Below, in pieces: positions 1-13,100 of a DNA stretch of 64,000 bases. Position 1 is the first letter of the stretch. The number at the start of each line of letters is the position of its first letter. The notes below the pieces were generated by a model. It searched no databases. It worked only from the letters and a program-made list of their open reading frames with translations, and was not told where the DNA came from. The position numbers and the translations under genes are program-made. Origin of the DNA: Harmothoe impar (taxonomy: Eukaryota; Annelida; Polychaeta; Phyllodocida; Polynoidae); assembly GCA_947462335.1 (NCBI GenBank), contig OX381707.1:37623618-37687617 (forward strand), written 5' to 3'.

Positions 1-182
1 AAAATTCCTTCTGGAACCAAGTCTACATTAAATATTTACAATTATTTAGGTTATATTTTAGTAAATCTGATATTTTCATCGATTTTAGTAGCTATCATGG
101 GGAAACAGTGGGTTTGGAGCTTATGGCCATCCGTTTGGTTTAACTCAATGAAATATCGTTTAAACAAATGTGTTTATTTCAG

Positions 183-274
183 TTGTTTGATGCCCGTCAT
201 GTCGCGACAGCATCTGAGATGTTTGAGTGCATGTTGGACCACATTAAGTACGCCACAAATGGAGGCAACATCAG
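183..274 (+). CDS. NOS: NOS exon: oxygenase domain, FDAR segment
   Basis: Encodes [15 protein letters not shown] and ends in [10 protein letters not shown], matching the segment that follows the haem-cysteine motif in all animal NOS proteins. The acceptor is tttcag and the donor gtaagt; the exon ends two bases into an Arg codon. The preceding exon is outside the window. Confidence 0.9.
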
Positions 275-3200
275 GTAAGTTTATAGATGGCTTAGATTAG
301 TCCGACCAACTTCTCAGTAGAAAAACATAATTATTATCATTGGGTACATCCAATACGTCACCTGGGATCTTGTGAAATAACCCCGACCTAGCATGTGGTA
401 GGCTTTATATTATATCTATATATTTTGTTCCTACAGAACCCTGCCTGTCTGCCTTTCTCCCCCTGTCGCTTTTTGATTATACCTCTTCTGATCCTGCAGG
501 GAGGATAGCCCAGGCAGGACAGGGACTGGAAGTTGGTCCTTGTTGTTCAGGGCTACTAGTGGGAACCCATAATTATAGGCTTGACCAGATTTGAAGTGCC
601 CAGATCCAGCTTAGATGTAACCCACTTTGACAAAAAAAAAACTGTAAAAATTTTGGCTGTAACTCACGAGAATAATTAACTTATGTTCAACTACTCATGG
701 AAAGAGCCTCACCAACTAAAATCTCTATGATTACCCTTCAGATCTGCCATCACCATCTTCCCACCTCTACAGGAGGAAGGACATGAGTTCAGAGTATGGA
801 ACAGTCAGCTCATCCAGTATGCCGGCTACAGGAAGGGCGAGGAGGTCATCGGGGACCCGTCCTCTGCCGGATTCACACAGGTAGGGGTTCCTTTATTCCA
901 GTATTACTTACTACTGGGATAATGCACTGTTTATGTTAAAACGTGTAACCACGTGATTATCCCGCCCCCGCCAAAAGAACAACAACATATTAACTACCAG
1001 AAAGTCATTTGGGCCGTTCTACAACTTTCCATGCAACAAGGTATGAAGATGAAGAAAGTAATCTTCATGGGGAAAGTTAGTTTGACGTACTTGCACCCTA
1101 TCCTAACTTCAAAAGATGTCCTTTGCAAATTCGAATTACGATTAAGGGTTGGCCTTTTGTATCCACAGAAACAGAGACCTTGTTTCATGATGAATCCAAC
1201 ATATTTGATTTCCCAGTCTCGAGTCATCAGTTAAAATAATGTTTTATGTCCTGAATTTCTTCATCAGACACTTAAAAGCTATTTGACTGACTTGTGACCC
1301 ACTTTTGACATCACATTATTAATCAGACAGAACAAAATACGAGCAAAATGTAGTTAATATTAAAATACAAAAGAGAAGTTTCACTTTCGGTTGTAAATGT
1401 CAATTTTCACAAAGAGAATCTTATATTCATACCAGAGGACCAAACATGATTATACTTTATTATACACATAAATTGGCTGATCATCTTCATTGCATTCAAT
1501 AGTATTGACCTGCTGTTGTGTTTCTATCAGCTGCTGGAGTCGCTAGGGTGGCAGGGTAAGGGTGGTCAGTTTGATGTCCTACCCCTGTTGCTACAGGCAC
1601 CGGGCCAGGACCCGGAGTGGTTCGACATCCCACAGGAACTAGTAATGGAGGTTCGACTCAGACACCCTGAGTATGTATCATTCATACGTATTAGCCGTCT
1701 AGCCCATAATATTATCACTTAGTTCACATATAGTTAGGTTGATTTCATATAAACCAATTTAAAGCTGCTATACAAGTTGGCACTCTGAAACTAATGTTTT
1801 CTTCATTTGTATCTCAGATGATTATAATCTGCCATTTATGTTGGCAAGAGATTCTTCACAAAGTTATATGCAATACAAGTCTCCAATTCCAACTACTATT
1901 TAAATTCTGGTGGGGTTTATTTAGTTTTAATAAAGGACATCAGGTTGCAGGACTGCATGAAAAATTCTTCCATTGCTGAACTTACCAACAGATAATTGTT
2001 TTCACATGTCACATACTATGGCTTACAGGTTGCCCTGGTTTGAGGAGCTGGGGTTGAAGTGGTACTGTGTGCCTGCTGTCGCTAACATGTTGTTTGACTG
2101 CGGTGGGGTGGAGTACACAGCCGCCCCGTTTAACGGCTGGTACATGGGGACTGAGGTCGGGGCCCGCGACCTTTGTGACACCCAGAGGTACAATATCCTA
2201 CCAGTAAGTATTAACTCACCAGCATTTGTCAACAACACAAATAATAGGGACCTTTAGCAAACCCAACGTAACTCATCTATCGCAGACGTATCCTATCCTT
2301 TTAGCACTGCTACGTCTGCGTTTAATGAGCTTTTACGTGGTTGCTAAAGGTCCCTAATAGTGGTATGCCAGGGGTATGTTACAGTAAACCCTGGTGAGAA
2401 GATGGTGCAGTAAATTCTATCACTGTAATTGGGTTGATGGTAACAGAAAAACTTCACTCATTACCAATTTATTGGATAATTTTATAATATGTCTCTGCCG
2501 AACCTTTGAGATAACCTTATCCTTCATTTTGTCTCACAACCAACCCCAGATTTATATAAGCTAACTGAACGAACATTCCCATACTTATTTATTACCAGAC
2601 TGTTGCTACCAAGATGGGACTTGACTTGAACCGTCTCTCCTCACTGTGGAAGGACAAGGCCATGCTGGAGGTTAATGTAGCAGTGCTGTACAGTTACCAG
2701 GTAGGTGGATACTGATGTAGCAGTGCTGTACAGTTACCAGGTAGGTGGAGGTTAATGTAGCAGTGCTGTACAGTTACCAGGTAGGTGGAGGTTAATGTAG
2801 CAGTGCTGTACAGTTACCAGGTAGGTGGAGGTTAATGTAGCAGTGCTGTACAGTTACCAGGTAGGTGGAGGTTAATGTAGCAGTGCTGTACAGTTACCAG
2901 GTAGGTGGAGGTTAATGTAGCAGTGCTGTACAGTTACCAGGTAGGTGGAGGTTAATGTAGCAGTGCTGTACAGTTACCAGGTAGGTGGAGGTTAATGTAG
3001 CAGTGCTGTACAGTTACCAGGTAGGTGGAGGTTGATGTGGTAATTCTGCACAGCTACAAGGTAGGGTAGGCTTACCCCAAGTTTGCCACATACCTCAAGT
3101 CAGTCAACCCTCCAGGGTGGAATCAAACAGATATGATGTTAAACTATGGCTACCAACCAAATTGAATCTATATTATTCAACCAGATATAAATGTTCATTT

Positions 3201-6023
3201 TGCGTCATATATATATAGCATTACTGATTTGTCCTCCCTGTATGGGAGGCAGACTCCTGGTATGTGGCCACACCCTCAGAAAAGTGAGAGTCATTGTCGC
3301 TAAAACTACCCTCACCTGAGAGTCAGGCAGTGCCTGACCCTCAGGTGAGGCTAGTTTGTGCCTGACCCTCAGGTGAGGCTAGTTTTAGCGACAATGACTC
3401 TCACTTCTCTGTGTGTGCAAATGTGAATGCACCCTACATGCAGGTTGAGTGCTGTGCTGTTCAGTTACCAGGTAGGCGGTTAATGTGGCAGACCTGCATG
3501 TATAGTTACCAGGTCGGAGGGGGTTGGTGTAGTAGTTCTCCATAGTTACAAGGTAGTTAGAGGTTAATGTAACACATTTTATTTGACCCAATAATGGGGA
3601 AAATCTACTAAGCAACATAGGTATGCTTCAAGAGATGCATGCCCAAATAGAAATGAGTGCATATTTGAAGCTAATTATGGTTATACTGTATGAGGGTGTG
3701 TTATGCTTGACCAGCACTGACTACCACACTTGTCCTGAGACCTCATCACTGTGTTATCTTGCAGACTGATGGTGTGACTATCACTGACCACCACACAGCC
3801 TCTGAAACCTTCATTCACCACATGGAGACCGAGATGGAGGTCCGGGGCGGCTGTCCGGCTGACTGGGTGTGGATTGTACCTCCCATGAGTGGCAGCGCTT
3901 GTCCTGTCTTCCACCAGGAGATGGTCAAATATACACTCAAACCTTCCTATGAGTACCAGGTGGAAAATCTTTTTCATGGTTATGAATAATTGCAACTGAA
4001 ATAGTCTAGAGGTAGAGCAACCACTTCATGTGTGGATGTCAGAGGTTCAACCCTTGTCAGATCGCAGACTCAGATAAACGATTAGTTGTAACGCAAACTA
4101 TTTTTGTGTGACTGAAGAACAGCCTTGTTTTGTGATGGCATTTTGTTGTTGTGTTTGCTCAATTGCTTCTGTTGCTTTTTTTTTGTATGAGATGACGTAC
4201 AGACATAGTTCCCGTTTGTTTATCCTGGCAACATAATGAACTTACACAGCTTGAAAATACATATCACAAGCAATGGTGTATAAATTCACAGATATGATCT
4301 ATTGTTTAGTAAATGAAAGGATTGAACAATGGAGTGTATAAATTGTATTATACATCATCACATTTTAACATTTACAGATACCAATGATCCGATTGCTGTT
4401 GTTGCTTACATCGACTATGTTGTTTAGATAATATCCGACTATTTCTTGTCCATATTCACAGGTTGCCCCATGGACTTATGACCCCTCTGGAATACCAGTC
4501 ATAAGGCAAAGGGTTACACCTTCAAAACGAAAGGTACACACAATATCACCTCAGCCACAGAAAGCAATATCGAACCTGTCCAAGCCCCTGCCCTCTGCTC
4601 TAACCAGGTAAAGGTCAATAAGTGCTATGTAAACTGCTATCAAAATGGTTGGTAATATAGTTGATCTTAGTTTCTCTATTGTATATGCATCATCTTAGTG
4701 CCTGCTATTCTTGCAAACTGGTCAAGCTGTTGCCCTTTTCTGTCACAGTGATGCAATGTTAATATTACCCTGACCCACCCCACAGCGCCAACTCAGCCAT
4801 GGTCTCTGTAACCAAGGCAGTGGATAAGGACGTGCCACAGGTGCAGATATTGTACGCCACAGAGACGGGCCGCTCTGCCTCCTTCTCTAGAAAAGCGGCT
4901 AAGGTCCTGCAGAAAAATGGATATCTGCCAAAGGTTAGTTTAAACATTACATCTATCATTTCAGAATTTAGTGATAAGTTGCATATTTTATTGAAAGTTT
5001 ACATAAATATGATTATAGAAATGTGTTTATTTTGACTTTATAAATATATTTTCTTCCAAGAAGTGATATTCAAAATACAATAGTACATCATCAAATGAAA
5101 CATTGTCTCTATGTTGGTATAGAGCATGCAGATTTGATCACACAATTAATGCAGTCAATTATATTCTTGGCTGGTCTATTTCTTTGCCCTTAGCTCTTTA
5201 TCACTCCATAGCAGTGTTGAGTCGGGATAGGCATAAGGACCCTCTGAACAAGGGTCCTCAATGTAGAGGCCTTCCATGACTTGTTGAAATATCTGAGTTG
5301 TGCTCAAAGGGGCAAGAACTAAACTCAAAAGTACTGCTTCAATGTGGCCCTTAGTTCTGAGCACCGTATGAATCATTACATCTGGGCATTTTTCTGAAAT
5401 AACTTTATTAATGGTCTTATCTTTTAATTATTTTACGGTGTTTGGTTAAAGTGGGTTAGATCTGGGCTGGATCTGTACACTTCAAATCTGGACAAGCCTA
5501 GAGTCCAGATTCTATAGAAGTATATAGGCCTTAATTCTATGTAAAGTAACCATATGAAAGTGTATGAAAACAACCTGTTTCCATGTATGTCATGCAGGTA
5601 ATGTGTATGGCAGACTATGATGTGTCTAACCTCAAGACAGACTCCTTCCTCCTGGTTATTGCAAGCACCTTCGGCTCAGGAGACCCGCCCCAGAACGGTC
5701 AGGTACCTGCCATCTTCTATATCTTCCGGGTGGTGGTTCTCCTCAAATGTAGTGAAAGGTCCTTCTGCTTCAAAGGCAATGTACCTACAATTTATTGAGC
5801 CAAATAGGAATTACTATTAGAAAGAAATATGTTACAATATCAGTGGATAGCATCTGTCACCTGAATACTTCTATATCAATTATAATTAACTATTTAGCAG
5901 CAAATATATTACGTTAGTGGCTTTCAGATATGTCTAACAGTTTTGTTGAATGCTATTTTATAGGCATTCTGGGACTCACTCAAGAAGATGAAGGGTCCTG
6001 CCAAGCTGAACAATTTAAGGTAA

Positions 6024-6099
<76 letters not shown>

Positions 6100-7094
6100 G
6101 AGAAGGATCCGAGTCATAAGGGGAGTCCAGGCTATAAAAAGAGAGCCAGGCCCCCTTTGGCTCATTTTTCGCACTGTCTGACTCCCCCTTCTAACGGCCC
6201 TGACTCCTTTTCAATTAGATCAAACAGAGTCCAGGTCAGCTGAGGTGAGTAAATGGTTGCCTGGACTCCCTAAGGGAGTCACAGAAGTAAGCATACAAGA
6301 CAGAAATAGGGAACACACTAGGTGGCACTACTGTACAAAGACCGTAATGCCATCTAGCACATATGTTTAGAAGCTATCTGACTCTCTTTATAATCAGAGT
6401 CAAGGTCAGTTGGTTATGATTAAGCCTGCTAGGTGGTAGCACTATACTTAAAATGGTATTATTCTGTATGCTCAGATCTCTAGATCCACATAATTTGTGA
6501 TATTTATAAGTATGCTAATACATGTATATCATTGTAGCATCAAAGTTTAATGTCAGAATTAGATTTCATAAAATAATTGTAGTTAACTTAAAACTGTAGC
6601 TTAAACATGATGTATAAGTTATTGACACCCAATTTGTAAGAACATGAAAAAGTGAAATCCAGAAAAGCTCAGATGTTCTTTTATATAATAACTAATGTGC
6701 ACTGAGGGATCTTTCTGAGATCCCCCCTCCTTGTGAGACATTGCACCAAAATGATGTAGAAACAGCAGCTAAGGAGACAGCTAATGGAATGGTTATATAG
6801 AGGGGTAAGGGATAGAAACTACCAATGTACAAAGGGAGTCGTGGTTCAATGACTCCCTGTGCCTAGACTCCCTTTCTAAAGGGAGTTACAGCATGAACCT
6901 GGACTCTGTTTGGGGCGGGGAGTCATAAAAGAGAGTCATTTTGGAGGAAAAAACCTGGGCTCTCTTAGGGGAGTCAAGTGACTCCCTTTTAAGGGAGTCA
7001 GGTACCGACTCCTTTCATCAAGAGAGTCAAAAAGAGAGTCAGAAAAGGGAGTCATTCTGGAGGCAAGCCTGGACTCCCTTTTGACTCTGTTTCT

Positions 7095-7165
<71 letters not shown>

Positions 7166-10100
7166 CAAAATGCGAGTCCTCGAAACCAGGGCCCAAACTG
7201 GTGCTAAACCAATAGACAGATGCTAGAAATGATAACACGAGATGGACATAAATAAATATACATAGTTTGGAATTATTATTAACGTGGAGGCTATAGCTAG
7301 TACTAATACCTAATAACCAATGACTGAGAGAGACAACACTTTTGTTAACTGCCCCTTATGTGCAATAAGCCTTTGAAATTATAGGTGCAGAGATAATTCA
7401 GTGTGATGGATGATTACAACAAAACGAAAGGCTAGCAACATAAAAGCTATACACAGCAGTATTGTGTGTTACATTGCAGGTACAGCGTGCTTGCCCTGGG
7501 CTCGTCCCTGTACCCCATGTTCTGTAAGTTTGGTAAGGATGTGGACGAGGCGCTGTCTGAGAGGGGCGCTGTACGGGTGTGTGAGGTCCACCTGGCTGAC
7601 GAGATGAAGGGGCAGGAGGCAGTCTACAACTCCTGGGTAGCACAGGTCATACAGGTAGGTACCTGGGGGGGGGGGGGGGGGGGGGGAGGACAGTATGGGC
7701 CATACAGGTTGGTTTTAGGGGGAGCAGGGGGTAGTAATTATATGTATCCCCTGCTTCCATGGGAGTATATTATGGCGCCAATGTTGTCCGGCAACATTGG
7801 GATATATTCCCCAGGTGGAGTAAGTGTTTCCCTAGTTCACCACCTGCCTACCTGGGGGAGCTAGGGTCCCTGGTGCCTTTGTTGGTAGCAACCACCAGTA
7901 GGCCATTGCTTGTAGTATGGAAGGTTGATATAATTTTTTTAATTTTTTTAAATTGTTACTTGTGATACTACATTATGATGTTAATAAAAATGGCCTCCTG
8001 ACTGTGTTTGGCTGGGGCAAGAGTAGCCTGTGTCATCTCATATCCTTTCATTATCAGTTACGTAACCCTTCAGGAATATACAATGTAGCTATTGCTCCAC
8101 TGCCATGGTTTCAACCTACATCTACTCATAATGGTTGTTTCTATCTGTCCCTTATATTGTTATGAACCCATAATGATAAGTACAGTCATGTTATCACATT
8201 AAACCGCCAGGCATTACCCGGTGAGGGCTCAAAGACAGTCACCGAGTCGGAGATCAGATATCGCTGTAGATTCCTACTCAACACAGAGCCTACCGTCTCA
8301 AACCAAAGTAAGCATCTCACCCTGCAAGTATGACAATTGTATAGTTTACATAATATGTTGATGTTGCAGAAGACTAGATATACACATTTTGAATAGTTAT
8401 CACTTATCCTTGTTATCAATGTTACCCCTACTATCAATGTTGACAATTATAGTTTACATTATATGTTGATGTTGCACAAGACTAGATATCATATACACAT
8501 TTTGAATAATTATCACTTATCCTTGTTATCATGGCTTACTACAAAATACTCCTAACAGTGCTCAATTGACTTAGTAGTTTGAGGTAGGTCTATATCTTCA
8601 CACATCGACAGGATTACACATACATGTAGTTACATTTTAGTATTCACTCGTTGTTGATTTGTCCAGTCTTGGAGAGTCTACACAACACCAAGGTCAAATT
8701 AGCGGAGGTTAAACGTGTGAAGCAACTACAAACTAAAGGGACAATGTGAGTTGAATGCTGTTATAAAGAAAGAAAAAACATCATTCCTGGCAGTACAAGA
8801 GATGCCATCACTATGGTTTTACTATTGTTATGTGAAGCTCAACATGTAGTTTACAGATTGACTAAAAGAAGAAGTGTCCATACGAGACCAATGTTTGGGA
8901 AAATTAATATTCAAACCCAAACAACTTCTGAATCAGATATAAGATGCAAGCAGGGATGAGCCATACAGATTTCGTTGCCTCAATTATGAGTATAACGTCA
9001 TCTTTCTACATGTGAAGTGCTCTATGCTTCCCTTCAACATGTACATTTGTCTAGAACAGATTAAGATATTGTTGTCTTCATGGTGGGATTAGAGGGTGGG
9101 CCTCATTAACATTCTGACATTATACTACAGGCCGCGTTACCTGGAGGTACGACTCAGTGACAAGTACCCCAACAATGGAGGAGGTACGTACGAGCCAGGT
9201 GACCACCTCCAGATCTACCCGGGCAACACACGCAAGGATGTCCAAATGGTGCTGAGCAAGACGCGAGTAACTCCTGAGCAGCACACCGTACCGCTACTCT
9301 TAGAGTACTATGGTATGTAGACTAGTAGGTTCTGCTAAATAGCAGTATGACTATCATACAGATATGACAGGTTCCCTGTGTATTAAGCTATTCTTCTGAC
9401 TCTAAAGGTGGTACATTCCTCCAAAACCGACTTTTTAAAAGTTGCTTGTCATTGTCCTGTGTCCTGTTGTACACTGTATTGTGATGCACTCGTCAGAATT
9501 TAAAGTTTACTTTAAAAACCATTGTAACATAGTAACATATATAATTCATCTGCCTCTTTTATTTTGTAAACTAATCTAGGGGGATTGTCAAGGCGTTGAT
9601 CCAAATACACACCTTGAACAAAAATTGTGGTATGCACCAACGGGGGAAATCTAGTGCATGGAGGTTGAACTGACCAAAACCCTGACCATACATTGTATTT
9701 CTGGCTCTCTGGTCCCTTACTAGCTGTGAACATTGCTGGAAACCAGCATAAATCAACACAAAACATGCAGCCCTAGTAGGAAGAGGTGGAGGCAAGGCGG
9801 TGGCTACGTTGTCCGGTGCCTTTACACTTCACAAGTACCTTCAACAATAGGAATTGATCTACATCTTATATTTCTATGTAAAGATGAAGAAGACAAAGAG
9901 TGGAGAAGCGAGGAGCGGCTGCCAGGGCCGGTGTCCCTGTACCAGGCCCTGTCCTGGTTCATGGACCTCATGGCCCCAGTCAGTGATGCCTTCCTGCAGC
10001 AACTTCTTAAACATGGGGTGACTATTTTCACATTTAGTTCAATATTATATAATTTGTAATATGATATAATGTTGTTTATTGCATTACATTCATGCACGTT

Positions 10101-13100
10101 GAATTATCAAAATACCATTTAACAGCTGCCAAGAGAGTTGGAACTCATGCCTTTTGTTGATAACAAATCAGACAAATATGTGGCCACGTTAGAATTACGT
10201 AGTATGTTTAGAGTGTAATGTTTTCTTATGCAGATCTCACCCCTGGAGGACTATGAGCAGACTCCTCCTGTGTACCTGGAGGTGCTCCAGCAGGTGAAGC
10301 CCCTGTCTGTGCCCCCTGAGCTGCTCCTCCATCACCTGCCCATCATCAGACCTAGGAAGTACAGCCTAGCATCTGCACCTCTGTATGAAAAGAAGGACGA
10401 CTATGCTATCTGCTTCAAGGAGATTGTCTACTCCAGGAATGGTAAGTAGTATAACCACCCCACCTTATGCCCATAGTATGTTGATGTGATTACAGCATGA
10501 TTGAATAACTGAAGAGTTTGGATGCAAAACGACATATCTCCATCCCAGAATTGAAGCATATAGTCGTTTTTTTTTTGTAAAGACACCATGGGGTCAATTA
10601 TTAGACTTGTTAACAGAGTGTATTTTGACTATGTCCTAATGATATGAAAAATTGTGAATCTTATAAAAATAGTTTGAGGATTATATTTCACTCTCCCTAA
10701 GTGTCACATCAAATGCAACTCGCATAATATGTATCCATTGGCTGTCTTTCAGGTGCCCAATACAAGGGTCTTACCACTGGCTTTCTGACTGGGATAAAAC
10801 CAGCACACAGACTCCATTGTAGCTTCATACCGTGAGTTATTACTACATGTGTAGAAGTTCCATAATTGCTCACGAAGAATGCAGTCTTTCTTTAGGACAA
10901 AGCCGAGTGCCTTAGCCATGGATAACCAGGCTCAATGCTGACTTACCATGTATTACTCCATTTATACCATAGCTTTAAGATTTGAAAGTAATTCTGATAG
11001 ATTTCACAATACACTTGACCGTTTACAAATGTAAAGCCAGCTGTTCAGATCTCCAATGTAAACAAAAAGCTGTCATCGTGTGACACCATCGGAGGCAGTT
11101 ATCATGTTCTAATACACGGTTGTTATACAGTCTAGGCACTGCCTTTAAGAGGAATAGCATGAGATGTGACATGTACTGGGAATAGGGAAATTCCATCCCT
11201 GCAAAAATGAAAAACATTTTTTTGTCAGCTGTGTCAAAGTAATCTCCTTGATTGGTCTGACAGTGCTCCCAAATTCCGTTTGACCGTGGCGGGGTCCAAG
11301 CCTATCCTGATGGTCGCACAGGGGACTGGTGTCGCCCCCTTCAGGTCCTTCTGGAGACATAAGATGGCACTGCGACAGAATAACCATGACATAGGGAGCA
11401 CAATCAGTGAGTACCACTTTCTAACAATTTCTGTTACATATTATTACATCCTTGGAGACAGGCTGTAAACCAGATATTGATGCCAGGTATTGGCCAGAAA
11501 ATCAACTAGCTTTGACAGGCTGTTCGTGCCATGTTTTGATAACATTGTTTTGATGAGTGAGATGCTAGAGCATGACTGACAACAGGCAATACACAACATT
11601 GGACGCATTTAGCCATAGACTAGGTCACACATCATTCATATTCAATGCAATATTGCAATATTGTCACCATACATAAGACCCTTCCTCATACATGTATAAC
11701 CTTCTTCTTTTCTTTCAGCAATGTATTTGCCTTGTCTTAGACTAAAGGTCCATATAGTCCATACATTATTTCTAATGGAATTACAGACAAATATAGTTGC
11801 TCTGTTGACAAAGTCCTTCTTTTGCGACATAAGCAAAGGACAAAAGAGACAGCAACACTGAATCCAAATTAAAACTCCATATCATATTTAATTGTTTTAG
11901 GATGTAACCCTGAGTCTAGTGAAGCGTCTCTGGACCCTAGATACAAAGACTTTTGGACACTATGACTTAACTCCCACCTTTTCCAGGTGACCTGTACCTA
12001 TTCTACGGCTGCCGCAGTCCTGACGTGGACTACCTCCACAAGAAGGAGATCCTGGCCATGAAGTCTAAGGGCGTACTGCAGGACGTCCACATGGCCTTCT
12101 CCAGGGACAAGGCCACACCCAAGGTTGGTAAACATGTGCATCACCTCATACTGCCTGACAGAGACAGTGAATTGGGACTAGCCAGATGGAAAGATGTATC
12201 TGGGGGTATTGATAAACACAGTTTGTGTCAGGATCTTTAAAATGAGATATCATAAGGTAAGATATTCCTGGGTGTCTTGCCAGAATGATGACTCAATCAA
12301 ACATTAGTTGTTACGTATAACTCAAAATGATAAATAAGCTCTAAATATACAGTATCCCATAGTAAAATGCTAAAATAGATATGTGAAATTGTAGTTTCTC
12401 TGTAACACGGATGGAATCAAGAAGTGTAGGTCCCAATGTTTTCTGGACCAAGGTATATATATGGGAAATTGCCTGCAAACCTCTTACCAGTTGTGTGTAC
12501 GTGCAGGGCCTGGTGGTGCAGTACCTTGTCAGACCTCACTGCAGACATACGTGCAGAGCCTCCCTGCAGATGTAAGCGCAGGGCATATTTCTCTGTTTCA
12601 GACCTCCTTATAGCTTGTGTCTTTTACCGATGTAACAAAACTCTCACTAGCTTGTGTGCTGCTTTATTTGTAACAAACGACTCACTGTGTGCTGCCTTAT
12701 GACTGCAGACATACGTGCAAGACCTGTTGGTGCAGCACTTTGAACAGGTGGGGCGCGTGATTCACAAACAGGAGGGCTACCTCTACTACTGCGGTGACAT
12801 CGGTAACTGGGACGAGGTGTGTGAGCTGCTCGCTGAGGCCCTCTACCAGTACACCTTCAGCTCCAAACAGGAGGCCACCAACTACATACACAACATGATT
12901 GTATGTCTTCTTTTTATTCGATTATTTCATTTGAGTCCGGACGATTTTTTTCATTTGCTTCTCACAGAAAAATAAATAACTCCTTACCCTATCACTTAAT
13001 TAGCTCTTTTTTTGCCAAATTTAATTGTGAGATTTAAGTCCAATGTGTACTCAATTTTGTGAGGAAACCCATTCAGTTTTATTTGATATGAAATCAACAT

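Noticed and set aside
2029..2238. (-)-strand frame over the NOS exon at 2,029
   Set aside because: Antisense shadow; the + strand encodes the invariant NOS motif GWYMGTE.
3998..4090. tRNA gene
   Set aside because: A- and B-box-like motifs are present but no acceptor stem or anticodon arm can be paired; kept only as a possible SINE fragment.
5930..6181. Frames of Tyr-Ile repeats (also at 6,936-7,238, 27,891-28,256 and 39,176-39,400)
   Set aside because: Direct translation of (TA)n microsatellites.
10018..10059. Extension of the NOS exon past 10,017
   Set aside because: Reading on gives a short run of unrelated hydrophobic residues and a stop; the GT at 10,018 keeps the frame with the next exons.
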